Positions 43,957 to 52,520 of a DNA stretch of 64,000 bases are shown here, piece by piece; the first letter of the stretch is position 1; each line of letters opens with the position of its first letter. This DNA comes from Desulfosudis oleivorans (lineage in GTDB: Bacteria > Desulfobacterota > Desulfobacteria > Desulfobacterales > SURF-7), in NCBI GenBank assembly GCA_020723325.1, contig DYJD01000001.1:186001-250000 (forward strand), given 5' to 3'. Position numbers and translations under genes: made by a program. A model generated the notes under the pieces. It did no database searches and was not told the origin of the DNA. It saw only the letters and a list, made by a program, of their open reading frames with translations.

Positions 43957-45831
43957 TCAGATTCCTGATTTGGACTCAAAGGGAATGCTCAGGGAATAGG
44001 CACCGTATTCCAATTTGGCTTGCACCGGATACCCGCCTTTTTCAAACACTTTCATCATGGACGCGTTGGATGAGAGCACATCGGCTGTAAAGCCATGGAT
44101 GCCCTTTTCTTTGGCCAGGCGGATGAGCATCAGGTACATATAGGTGGCGACGCCATAGCCCTGATAGGCTTCATCCACGACAAAGGCCACATCAGCATAG
44201 GGGGGATTGGCCTTGTTTTTGACAAAGCGGGCCTCGGCAATAATCTGCCCCTGGCCGGGCTCACCCACTAGGCCCACAATGGACATGACCTTGCTGTAAT
44301 CCACATTGACATATTTCTGCATTTTGGTGTGGGGCATGGTCTTGATGGATGAAAAATAGCGATAGTACACGGCTTCATCGGAAAACCGGTAGAACAGGCG
44401 GCGCATGCCCTCTTCGTCGGAGGGCTTGATGGCGCGGAAGCGCACTTCCAGTCCATTTTTAAACGTATGGCGGGCGGCCACATCCGTTGGGTACAGATTG
44501 GCCACCTCGGCCAAAAAGATCTGGTCCTCATAGATGATTTTGGCGGCCTTGGCCTGGGCCACCAGTTCGGCGCGATCATCCGGATGGGCGATTTCAATCA
44601 GGGCCTGGGCCCGTTCCCGCACGGTGCGGCCGGAAAGATTGGCCGCACCGTATTCGGTAACCACCATGTCCACGGCTTCCCGCAGACTGAAGAGATTGGG
44701 AAAATTTTCCACCGACAGTGTGATGTTGGGGGACTTTTGCCGGTTGCGGCTGGGCAGGGCGAAAATGATAATGCCGCCTTTGGAAATTTCCGCGCCGTTG
44801 ACAAAATCCATGGCTTCCCCCGGACCGGCGGACACATTACCTTTGCCGAAATGCAGGGCGATCCGGCCGGAAAGATCCACCTTGCGGGCCGGCAACACCA
44901 AGGTGAATTTTTGATTTTTGCCGATCTGGATGGCGTCGAAAACCTTGTCGATGCTTTGAAATTCAACCAGGGGGTTGCGATCCAGCCAGGCCATCATCTC
45001 TCTGCTGCCAAAAGCGTAAGAGGTCACGGACTTGCCGCGCCAGATGGCCTTGTTACGATTGGTGACGGCGCCGCTTTTCACCAGATCCATCAAGGCGTCT
45101 GAAAAAAAGGGTGTGTGAATGCCCAGGTTGCGCTTGGTTTGCAGATGGGGACTTAAGGCTTCGAAAAGCGGCCCAAGGGAAAAGGCCAAGCAACTGCCGT
45201 CTTCAATTTCACCGGCCACATTGGCCGCCACCTGGTCAAAAACCTCGTCCACCGGCCAGCGGTTGAAACACAGCGGATCATCCTGGGATTCAATCAGCAT
45301 ATCAAAAGTGGAAAGCGGAACAAAAGTGTCGCCAAAGGTCTGGGGGATCTTGGTGTTGATTTCGCCCACCACAAAGGCGGCCTGATCAATGGCTTGATGG
45401 GCGGCATCCACGGAAACCCCCAGGCTGCAATATCCGGCTTCATTGGGCGGGGTAACCTGCACAAAGGCCACATCAATGGGAATATGCCGGGAGGCGATCA
45501 GTCGCGGGATCCTGGAAAAGCGGCTGGGCACCAGGTCGACTTTGCCGGTAATAATGGCTTCACTGGCCACCCAGCCGGAAAAAAAGGTTTTCAGACGGTA
45601 TTTGTGGGCATTGAGCTCCTGAATGGAAATGGCATCCCCCAGGCTGACCAGTTGAATAAGGGTAAGATCCTGCAGGTTCGGGGCTTTTGATGCCATCAGG
45701 TGTTTCACGATGGTGCGCGGTTCAGCCAGGCCCGTACTCAGAAAGATGCTCATGCCGGGTTCGATTTTTTCCAGCACCCGGTCAGGGGTAACGAGTTTTT
45801 GTTTCCAAATGTTGGTATCAGCCTTGCTCAT
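43957..45831 (-). CDS. Acetyl-CoA hydrolase/CoA-transferase fused to a GNAT domain
   Basis: 624 residues. Residues 1-430 are a class I CoA-transferase of the Cat1/4-hydroxybutyrate type (GLAEPRTIVKHL, VTPPNEAGYCSLGVSVD, VVTEYGAANLSGRTVRERA, IAHPDDR). Residues about 465-620 are a GNAT acetyltransferase (VRFRAIKPSDEEGMRRLFYRFSDE, acyl-CoA loop YQGYGVATYM), like the PatZ-type C-terminal domain. The fusion joins CoA-ester metabolism and acylation in one chain; this architecture is seen in Deltaproteobacteria. The transferred acid is unknown. Confidence 0.9.
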   Translation of the reverse strand: MSKADTNIWKQKLVTPDRVLEKIEPGMSIFLSTGLAEPRTIVKHLMASKAPNLQDLTLIQLVSLGDAISIQELNAHKYRLKTFFSGWVASEAIITGKVDLVPSRFSRIPRLIASRHIPIDVAFVQVTPPNEAGYCSLGVSVDAAHQAIDQAAFVVGEINTKIPQTFGDTFVPLSTFDMLIESQDDPLCFNRWPVDEVFDQVAANVAGEIEDGSCLAFSLGPLFEALSPHLQTKRNLGIHTPFFSDALMDLVKSGAVTNRNKAIWRGKSVTSYAFGSREMMAWLDRNPLVEFQSIDKVFDAIQIGKNQKFTLVLPARKVDLSGRIALHFGKGNVSAGPGEAMDFVNGAEISKGGIIIFALPSRNRQKSPNITLSVENFPNLFSLREAVDMVVTEYGAANLSGRTVRERAQALIEIAHPDDRAELVAQAKAAKIIYEDQIFLAEVANLYPTDVAARHTFKNGLEVRFRAIKPSDEEGMRRLFYRFSDEAVYYRYFSSIKTMPHTKMQKYVNVDYSKVMSIVGLVGEPGQGQIIAEARFVKNKANPPYADVAFVVDEAYQGYGVATYMYLMLIRLAKEKGIHGFTADVLSSNASMMKVFEKGGYPVQAKLEYGAYSLSIPFESKSGI

Positions 45832-45850
45832 GCCTTCCTCCTTTGTCCAT

Positions 45851-45931
45851 GGTCGGGGTCGGTATCGGGGTCGGAATCGGCATCGAAAATAACAATTCGA
45901 TACCGATTCCGATAGCGACCCCGACCCCGAG
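45851..45931. repeat. Compact copy of the TCGGTA-type inverted repeat
   Basis: Left arm of GGTCGG/GGTATC/GGAATC words to 45885, 12-base loop, right arm CGATACCGATTCCGATAGCG and on to 45931. It is nearly the uninterrupted form of the composite at 7821-8288. Lies in the gap between the crotonase and CoA-transferase genes. Confidence 0.8.
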
Positions 45932-46006
45932 AATAGAGGCCTTCCTCATCCAGGTAATTATCCTGGGCTCTCTGTTTATCACAGAATGATTTGAAAGGGA
46001 ATTTGA

Positions 46007-46789
46007 TTAATGCCCAAGAAAAACCGGCATGCGCTTTTCCAGCAGGGCGCTGATGCCTTCCTTGGCATCGGCGGTTTCAAAAGTGCGGGCCTGCAAAACC
46101 GACTCCCTTTCCGCGGCCTGAAGGGGATTCCAGTTCAGGTTAGCATGGATCGAGCGTTTCATGAGCTGGACGGCCAAGGGGGCGCCGGCTGCGATCTCCT
46201 TGGCCAGGTCAAGGGCTTTATCCAATACCGCTTCCTGCTCCACGGCGTAATTCACCAAACCCATGGCCGCGGCCTTTTCGCCGTCGATGATCCGGCCGGT
46301 GAACAGAAGCTCGTTGGCCCTGGGCAAGCCGATCAAACGCGGCAGCAGATAGGATAAGGCCATGCCCGAATGGATGCCCAGGCGCGCGAAATTGGCGCCG
46401 TAGCGGGAGTTGCGGTCGGCCACGCGGATATCGCACAGCAGGGCCAGGCCGAGACCGCCGCCCACGGCATGACCGTTCATGGCGGCGATGACCGGTATTT
46501 CCAGGGCCGCTACTTCCAAAAAGGGCTTATACATTTCCATGAGCATTTCATGGAGTTCAAGCCCTTTTGGATTGGCGGGATTGTCCCTGAAATCACCGCC
46601 ACCGCAAAAGGTGGAGCCGCTGCCGGTGATTACCAGGCAGCGCAATTCCGGATTTCCTTTCACCTTTTGAAGGGCGGCCAGAAAAGCCGGCAGGGTTTCG
46701 CTGTTCATGCTGTTGCGATTTTCCGGTCGGTTGAAGGTGATCCGGCCGATGCGTTCTTGTTCTGTGTAAAGGATGGGATCACCTGACAT
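46007..46789 (-). CDS. Crotonase-fold protein lacking both catalytic glutamates
   Basis: 260 residues, with the crotonase oxyanion frame GSGSTFCGGGDF and AAMNGHAVGGGLGLALLCDIRVAD. In enoyl-CoA hydratase the two acid/base Glu are in GGGCELA and GQPEI. Here they read GGGLGLA (Gly) and GANFAR (Phe), so both are missing. It is therefore probably not a hydratase but an isomerase, hydrolase or another crotonase. It lies 3 bases after minE and is probably co-transcribed with it. Confidence 0.85.
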   Translation of the reverse strand: MSGDPILYTEQERIGRITFNRPENRNSMNSETLPAFLAALQKVKGNPELRCLVITGSGSTFCGGGDFRDNPANPKGLELHEMLMEMYKPFLEVAALEIPVIAAMNGHAVGGGLGLALLCDIRVADRNSRYGANFARLGIHSGMALSYLLPRLIGLPRANELLFTGRIIDGEKAAAMGLVNYAVEQEAVLDKALDLAKEIAAGAPLAVQLMKRSIHANLNWNPLQAAERESVLQARTFETADAKEGISALLEKRMPVFLGH

Positions 46790-46792
46790 GGG

Positions 46793-47077
46793 TTATGCCG
46801 TTGCCTTCTTACCGACCTCGCGACGCACCGCCTTGATAATAGGGGTGTTGACCACCAGGGCTGAAAAATTCCTTTCCCGCTGGATATCCAGGGTCAGGGA
46901 TTTTTTATCAATGATGAAATAGCGTGAGACCACCTCAATGATGTCCTGCTGCAAATTTCCAAGTATTTCTTCGGAGATATCCAGTTTGTCGTAGATCAGG
47001 GCAAATTGCAGCCGCTTTTTGGCGATATCTTTGCTTTTATTCTTTCCGATGAGTTTATCTATAAATCCATTGAGCAT
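46793..47077 (-). CDS. minE: Cell-division topological specificity factor MinE
   Basis: 94 residues: N-terminal anti-MinCD region (KDIAKKRLQFALIYDKLDIS) followed by the beta/alpha dimerisation domain (IIEVVSRYFIIDKKSLTLDIQRERNFSALVVNTPI). It stimulates MinD ATPase and drives oscillation that keeps the Z-ring at mid-cell. Third gene of minCDE, 9 bases after minD. Confidence 0.96.
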   Translation of the reverse strand: MLNGFIDKLIGKNKSKDIAKKRLQFALIYDKLDISEEILGNLQQDIIEVVSRYFIIDKKSLTLDIQRERNFSALVVNTPIIKAVRREVGKKATA

Positions 47078-47086
47078 AGCATCACC

Positions 47087-47911
47087 TTATTTTTTCCCAC
47101 CGAATCTAAAATTGATCTTGGTTTTCCAAAAGCTTTTTTTCACCGTGGGAACTTCAATGGGCAGATCCGGCTGGCCGTTCAAGCGGTAAGCAATGCGCCG
47201 CAAGGCTTCACCAGCCTTGGAATCCTTTTGGGTAACCAAGGGCACGCCGGTATTGGTGGATATCACCACTTGTTCATCCATGGGAACCAGGCCGATCAGA
47301 TCAATGGAGAGAATATCCACCACGTCTTCGTGGCTGAGCATATCCCCCCGTTCAACCATTTCCGGAACAATGCGGTTGACCACCAGCTTGGGCGTGATGG
47401 AACGGGCATACAGCAGGCCGATGACGCGATCCGCATCCCGGACCGACGACACCTCGGGGGTGCAAATCACCACCGCTTCATCGGCCGCGGCCACGGAATT
47501 CTGGAAGCCTTTTTCAATCCCGGCCGGACAATCCAGCAGAATGAAATCAAATTCCTTTCTGAGTTTTTCGCAAAGATTGGTAATCTCTTCCGTGGTCAGG
47601 ACATCTTTATTGTCGCTCTGGGAAGCGGGGATCAGAAAGAGATTGTCAATCTTTTTGTCTTTAATGGCAGCCTGCTTGATTTTGCAGCGCCCCTTGGCAG
47701 CATCCACGATGGTATAGACGATGCGGTTTTCAAGTCCCAATAATACATCCAGATTACGCAAACCGATATCCATATCAATGACTGCCACACGATTGCCTTC
47801 CATGGCCAAGGCAGCGCCGATGTTGGCTGTGGCCGTGGATTTGCCGACGCCGCCTTTTCCGGATGTGATCACAATGGTTTTCCCGTTCACGTTGCACCTC
47901 GTCATGTTCAA
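47087..47911 (-). CDS. minD: Septum site-determining ATPase MinD
   Basis: 274 residues. Deviant Walker A GKGGVGKSTATANIG, NLDVLLGL, LLDCPAGIEKG and a basic/aromatic C-terminus (KKSFWKTKINFRFGG) as membrane-targeting segment. ParA-superfamily ATPase that recruits MinC to the membrane. Confidence 0.97.
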   Translation of the reverse strand: MNMTRCNVNGKTIVITSGKGGVGKSTATANIGAALAMEGNRVAVIDMDIGLRNLDVLLGLENRIVYTIVDAAKGRCKIKQAAIKDKKIDNLFLIPASQSDNKDVLTTEEITNLCEKLRKEFDFILLDCPAGIEKGFQNSVAAADEAVVICTPEVSSVRDADRVIGLLYARSITPKLVVNRIVPEMVERGDMLSHEDVVDILSIDLIGLVPMDEQVVISTNTGVPLVTQKDSKAGEALRRIAYRLNGQPDLPIEVPTVKKSFWKTKINFRFGGKK

Positions 47912-47961
47912 ATTTTTATCAAAATACGGTTACAGAATGAGTCCGTTGCAGCAAGCCGGGG

Positions 47962-48654
47962 CTATCTTTTTTCAGGCCAAGGCAGTTTGCTGAACGGGCC
48001 GGCTTCCAAATAATCATCCACGACAATGGCGTTGTTTTCCACATGGGCGAATTCCGCCTTTTGTTTTGGTGCGCCGGGAGGTCCGGCTGCCACCAAGGGG
48101 CCGATTTGGATTTGGCTCGGCCGGAAATCCAGGGCAAAAATAATGGCATTGAAATTTTCTGGTTGTCCGCAGGCGGCAATGCCGCGCAGGCTGCCCAGTA
48201 CCACAATATCGCCGCCGGCAATAATTTCCCCGCCGGGATTTACATCCCCCATGAGAACCAGGTGTCTTTTGGCCGTGATTTTCTGGCCGGAGCGAACCCG
48301 TCCGGCCATCATCAGGACCTCGCTTTGATTGGTGTTCCAGCAGGTATCCAATTCTCTTTGCCGCATCCGCGCCTTTCTTGCCGATGGTCTGGGGGGAATC
48401 CCGGAGACTGATCCGACTTTAAAATTTTCTTTTAAATAGGCTCCCAGGGTCTTGACCAGGTTTTCATCCACAAGCCCTTCGCCGGTATCGATGACCACCC
48501 TGGCATTGATGGAAAGATGGTTAAGGGGCTGGAATATTTTTTTCAATTCCTGTTGCAGCAGTTCTGCGGATTGGGACGGATCAATTACCACGCGAAGACC
48601 GTCGCCCACACCTTTCAGTTGCGCGATTGCTTTGTTTTGATTTGCTTCCATCAT
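47962..48654 (-). CDS. minC: Septum inhibitor MinC
   Basis: 230 residues. N-terminal domain of the MinC type, then the right-handed beta-helix (SGQKITAKRHLVLMGDVNPGGEIIAGGDIVVLGSLRGIAACG), the hallmark that binds MinD and FtsZ. First gene of the operon behind a consensus promoter. Confidence 0.95.
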   Translation of the reverse strand: MMEANQNKAIAQLKGVGDGLRVVIDPSQSAELLQQELKKIFQPLNHLSINARVVIDTGEGLVDENLVKTLGAYLKENFKVGSVSGIPPRPSARKARMRQRELDTCWNTNQSEVLMMAGRVRSGQKITAKRHLVLMGDVNPGGEIIAGGDIVVLGSLRGIAACGQPENFNAIIFALDFRPSQIQIGPLVAAGPPGAPKQKAEFAHVENNAIVVDDYLEAGPFSKLPWPEKR

Positions 48655-48743
48655 TTATCGTGTAATGGTTTTTGATTGTGCGCCTGCCGGCGCTATCGTT
48701 CAATATCCAAGTGTTTTTGGAAGAGGTATCAGTGTTGGGGTGA

Positions 48744-48772
48744 ATATATGTAATCATATGTTGTGTGTCAAG
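48744..48772 (-). promoter_or_regulatory. Consensus promoter of minCDE
   Basis: On the minus strand a perfect TTGACA (48772-48767), 17-base spacer, TATATT (48749-48744); start near 48737, leader about 80 bases. Confidence 0.75.
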
Positions 48773-48982
48773 CGCTAATCATCACAATATATGGTGTATG
48801 ACAGTGGATCAGCATCATTGAACTTAGTTAATTTATATAATTCAAATGATTATTGGGATGGTTAGATTTTGGTTAAGGCTTTCCAGGCTATGCAATAAAA
48901 TAAAACCGGCCGATAAAAAGCTTGCTGAATTTTTGCAGCCGCCCCTGACAGGCAGATCCCAGGAAGTCTTTTTCAGGATGAA

Positions 48983-49000
48983 TGTGAAATAGATTTCACA
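48983..49000. promoter_or_regulatory. Dyad upstream of the sigma-54 promoter (enhancer-site candidate)
   Basis: TGTGAAA TAGA TTTCACA, a perfect 7-bp inverted repeat centred about 97 bases before the expected start of the sigma-54 transcript, a usual enhancer-binding distance. It is two bases longer than a CRP site (TGTGA-N6-TCACA), so an activator other than CRP is more likely. Confidence 0.5.
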
Positions 49001-49061
49001 ATCAGGGACAACCAGTTTTTTTAATATACTAAAATTATTACATATTATAAATTTTATGAAA

Positions 49062-49079
49062 TTGGCACGTTGCTTGCTT
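49062..49079 (+). promoter_or_regulatory. Sigma-54 (-24/-12) promoter
   Basis: TTGGCACG TTGC TTGCTT matches the consensus TTGGCACG-N4-TTGC at every position. GG is at 49064-49065, GC at 49076-49077. Transcription should start near 49089, 136 bases before the PHA-synthase-like gene. Confidence 0.85.
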
Positions 49080-49224
49080 ATGGAATATTGCCAGTTGGGC
49101 TAATTTTTTTTGGCTCAATTGTGAACAATGTTTTTATTTAAAAAATTAGTTTACAAAAGAAAAAAACGTTAGTGATAGATCCAGACGTTATTGCACGCAA
49201 ACAAAAAAGGAACAGGGGGTAACC

Positions 49225-50301
49225 ATGCTGAGGATGTATCAGGATATGCTGAAATTCTGGTCAGAAGTTTGGCACAAGGAAGATCCGGATTGGTCCAGCC
49301 CGAATGCAGCGGTCTGGGAAACAGGCCCACTGGTCCTGCGGCGCTTCTCCCGCAGCCGGCAGACGGATGTGGAGGATGACCTGTCGCCGATTCTGATAGT
49401 ACCGCCCCAGGCCGGTCACCATTCTTGTATCGCCGATTATGACGCCCCCCATCAGAGCTTGGTCCGAACCTGCCTGGATAGCACGGAAAATCCGGTTTAT
49501 GCCATTGAATGGAAAAGCGCCACCAGCGCCACCCGCAATGATCGCATCGACCAACTGGTTGAATACGTGAATGGTTGTGTGGATCGGATCGGCAAGGGTG
49601 TGCACCTGATCGGTTTGTGCCAGGGTGGTTGGCTTTCAGCGATTTACAGCGCCCTTTACCCGCAAAAAGTGGAATCCTTGATGCTGGGGGCTGCGCCCAT
49701 TGATTTTACGGCCGGCGGCGGCAAGCTCCAGGAGATGGTGCAATCCATTCCCATGAGTCTTTACGAGGGACTGGTGGCCTCCGGCAATGGGGTGCTGTGG
49801 GGCGGACATATCCTCATGGGCTGGAAAATCATGAATTTTTATGAGCGCTTTTGCGGCGATTACGTCAACATGTGGCTGAACATCAACAATTCCGAATTCC
49901 TGGAACGTTCGCGCAAATTCAGGGCCTGGTATGATTATACCCAGGATATCTCCGGGGCCTGGTATCTCCAGGCCGTGGCCGAGTTATTTAAAGAAAACAA
50001 ACTCATCAAACAGCAATTACAAGTTCACGATCAGCTTGTGGATTTGAATAAAATTGAGTGTCCAGTGGCGTTGCTGGCCGGTGAAAAAGACGATATTACC
50101 CTCATGCCCCAGCTTTTCAACATGGCTGGGCTGGTTTCAACCCCTGGGGATGAAATCTACAAGGCTGTGATTCCGGCTTGCGGGCATATCGGCACGTTTA
50201 TGGGGAAAACCGCCCAGGCCTATTGGGTGGACGCCCTGCGATTCATCGCCGGCGCCCTTGAGGAAAAGGCATCCCATCCGGTTATTGCGCTGGCAGCATG
50301 A
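49225..50301 (+). CDS. PHA synthase-like alpha/beta hydrolase
   Basis: 358 residues with GGGGG ribosome site. Alpha/beta-hydrolase fold with lipase-box-like GLCQGGW (Cys nucleophile, as in PhaC rather than Ser hydrolases), catalytic Asp in GEKDDITLMPQ and His in PACGHIGTF. Its length fits a class III PhaC subunit, which polymerises hydroxyacyl-CoAs into storage polyester, but no PhaE/PhaR partner or phasin is adjacent. A PHA synthase is the best guess; a related acyltransferase or depolymerase-like hydrolase is possible. Expression appears to be sigma-54 dependent. Confidence 0.82.
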   Translation: MLRMYQDMLKFWSEVWHKEDPDWSSPNAAVWETGPLVLRRFSRSRQTDVEDDLSPILIVPPQAGHHSCIADYDAPHQSLVRTCLDSTENPVYAIEWKSATSATRNDRIDQLVEYVNGCVDRIGKGVHLIGLCQGGWLSAIYSALYPQKVESLMLGAAPIDFTAGGGKLQEMVQSIPMSLYEGLVASGNGVLWGGHILMGWKIMNFYERFCGDYVNMWLNINNSEFLERSRKFRAWYDYTQDISGAWYLQAVAELFKENKLIKQQLQVHDQLVDLNKIECPVALLAGEKDDITLMPQLFNMAGLVSTPGDEIYKAVIPACGHIGTFMGKTAQAYWVDALRFIAGALEEKASHPVIALAA

Positions 50302-50373
50302 AATTGTCAGCGGGTGCGGAAGGTCGTATGGGCCGGGCCTTGCTCTTGGTTTAAAAAGGTCTTCATTACAGAA

Positions 50374-50982
50374 TCATGGAGCGGGAATTTCCCACAAAAG
50401 ACCCTTTGGTCCGGCATTGACAATAATGGTTTCTCCAAGCCGGTGACTGGCACCGGCGCTTTCATGGATGTGGCCGCATACATTTAACCAGGGGCTTTTG
50501 TCCATGATGGTTTGATGAACAGCCCGGCTGCCGAAATGACGGCCGCCCGAGGAAATATCCACATATCCGAGTGGCGGGGAATGGGTTACCAGAATCGCCC
50601 CTGGCGGGCAGGGGGCCAGCAATTCCAGGGCATCCTCCTCGGAAAAATCATAACTCCATGAACCAAAAGGCGTGACCGGGATGCCGCCGCCCACCCCAAA
50701 AAAGAGGCGGCCGGAAAGTTCAACGCTGTTACCATGCAAGACATGGACGTTCGGCCAATCCCGGCAGGCTGCTGCCAGTTCTTCCAGACTTTCGCTGTTT
50801 CCGGGAACCAAAACCATGGGTGTTTGAATGGGTCGCAACATGGTCATGGTTTCCTGCAAGCCTTTGCGCATCAGACAAAAATCGCCGGCGCCCACAATGA
50901 CGTCCACGGCGGTGGAGCGTCTCACCAGATCACGGCAGTAGGTTTCATTACAATGGATATCGCTGAAGAGCAGCAGTTTCAT
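50374..50982 (-). CDS. Calcineurin-like metallophosphoesterase
   Basis: 202 residues with the two-metal phosphoesterase motifs: LLFSDIHCN (DxH), VGAGDFC (GD), VPGNSES (GN), VTHSPPLG (H) and VCGHIHES (GHxH). Related to YfcE/MJ0936-type phosphodiesterases. Last gene of the minus-strand operon with the hybrid kinase; target phosphoester unknown. Confidence 0.9.
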   Translation of the reverse strand: MKLLLFSDIHCNETYCRDLVRRSTAVDVIVGAGDFCLMRKGLQETMTMLRPIQTPMVLVPGNSESLEELAAACRDWPNVHVLHGNSVELSGRLFFGVGGGIPVTPFGSWSYDFSEEDALELLAPCPPGAILVTHSPPLGYVDISSGGRHFGSRAVHQTIMDKSPWLNVCGHIHESAGASHRLGETIIVNAGPKGLLWEIPAP

Positions 50983-51018
50983 GGGTTCCTCATTGCGCCC
51001 AAATCGGCCTGAAATAAT

Positions 51019-52473
51019 TCAGACCGGATGTTTCTGTTTCCATAAGGTCTCAATCGTTGTCAGCAAATGGTTCGGCTGAATCGGCTTGGCAATATAATCG
51101 TCCATTCCGGCTGATAGGCAGCGCTCGCGATCACCGGTCATGGCATGGGCGGTCATGGCGATGATCAATACCTGGTGATCCCGTACTTTTGAGGACGGAT
51201 CGCGGATGATCCGGGTGGCTTCCAAACCATCCATTTCCGGCATCTGGATGTCCATCAGCACCAGATCATAACTAATACGTTCCAGGACCGCCACAGCTTC
51301 CTTGCCATTGGCCACGGCTTCGGCGCTAAAACCGAATTTTTCCAGCATGCGCAAGGCCAGTTTTTGATTGATGGTGTTGTCTTCGGCCAACAGCACTTTA
51401 AGCTTGCGGCGGCGGCTGATTTCCGAAGCCAGAATCCTCTGGGTACGGAGATCGGTGGGCAGATTCGTTCTGGTTTCAGTGATTACCGGCTGCTTCTCAA
51501 GTCTGGCCGTAAACCAGAAAACTGAACCTTCGCCCTGTTTGCTATTCACACCGACCTTGCCGCCCATCAGTTCCGCAAGTTGTTTGGAAATAGCCAGCCC
51601 CAGGCCGGTGCCGCCGAATTTTCGGGTTGTGCTGGTATCCACCTGGGAAAAGGATTGGAAAAGTCTGCCCAGACGGTCAGGCGGAATACCGATGCCGCTG
51701 TCGGCAACGGAAAAATACAGGGTTACCTGTTGGGCGCTTTCCTGCTCCACCTTGACGCTGAGCACGATGGCGCCGGTTTCCGTGAATTTAACGGCGTTGC
51801 TTAAAAAATTCAGGATAATTTGGCGCAAGCGGCCGGAGTCGCCGCGGAGCAAAAGGGGGGTTTCCGGTGCAATGGAATAGATGAATTCAAGGTGCTTGTC
51901 GCGGACTTGCACGGCCAGCATATCCACGACTTCTTCGATGGTGGTGCTGAGGTTGAAGTCCAGTATTTCCAGTTCAATTTTACCAGCTTCGATTTTTGAA
52001 AAATCCAGGATGTCGTTGATGATGGACAGCAAGGCCTCGGCGCTGCTGCGAATGGTTTCGGCATATTCCTGCTGTTCATGGTTCAGGGCCGTATCCAGCA
52101 GTAAACCACTCATGCCGATGATGCCATTCATGGGGGTGCGGATTTCGTGGCTCATGTTGGCCAGAAAGATGCTTTTGGTCTGATTGGCGGTTTCCGCGGT
52201 TTTTTTGGCTTCAGCCACTTCCTCAATGACCTCGTTCAGTTTTTTTTGCTGGCGGTCATTCATTTTAATCAGGCGTCGGAATTGATTGTAGAGCTTTTTA
52301 TACTGATTAATGAGCCGGGAAAAGGCCTCGGCAAGCGGTGTGTCTTGATCCGTTTGGGCTGCGAGGAGCGATTCCGCTTCGCTGATGGCTTCCTCTTCCG
52401 TCGCGAAAAGATGGTCCTGATTCATGGCGCCTTGTCTTTCACGAATGGACTCCTGCTTGGGATGGTGTTTCAT
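51019..52473 (-). CDS. Cytosolic hybrid histidine kinase (HisKA-HATPase-REC)
   Basis: 484 residues; a Met 17 codons on (52422) is an alternative start. No membrane segment. An N-terminal coiled coil (about 40-105), HisKA with [16 protein letters not shown], HATPase ([32 protein letters not shown]), then a receiver domain ([40 protein letters not shown]). It must take its input from a partner protein, possibly the preceding periplasmic caspase protein or DUF4388 protein. It lies 47 bases after the caspase gene. Confidence 0.93.
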   Translation of the reverse strand: MKHHPKQESIRERQGAMNQDHLFATEEEAISEAESLLAAQTDQDTPLAEAFSRLINQYKKLYNQFRRLIKMNDRQQKKLNEVIEEVAEAKKTAETANQTKSIFLANMSHEIRTPMNGIIGMSGLLLDTALNHEQQEYAETIRSSAEALLSIINDILDFSKIEAGKIELEILDFNLSTTIEEVVDMLAVQVRDKHLEFIYSIAPETPLLLRGDSGRLRQIILNFLSNAVKFTETGAIVLSVKVEQESAQQVTLYFSVADSGIGIPPDRLGRLFQSFSQVDTSTTRKFGGTGLGLAISKQLAELMGGKVGVNSKQGEGSVFWFTARLEKQPVITETRTNLPTDLRTQRILASEISRRRKLKVLLAEDNTINQKLALRMLEKFGFSAEAVANGKEAVAVLERISYDLVLMDIQMPEMDGLEATRIIRDPSSKVRDHQVLIIAMTAHAMTGDRERCLSAGMDDYIAKPIQPNHLLTTIETLWKQKHPV

Positions 52474-52520
52474 CCGGAGGGTTGGTTTGTGTAATGTAAG
52501 TTGAATTTATCCTGAACAGT

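Larger units (their letters stand above)
48655..49224. other. 570-base divergent regulatory region
   Basis: Holds the min promoter (48744-48772, minus), a dyad at 48983-49000 and a sigma-54 promoter at 49062-49079, all annotated separately. The remaining DNA is AT-rich and has no coding frame. Confidence 0.7.
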
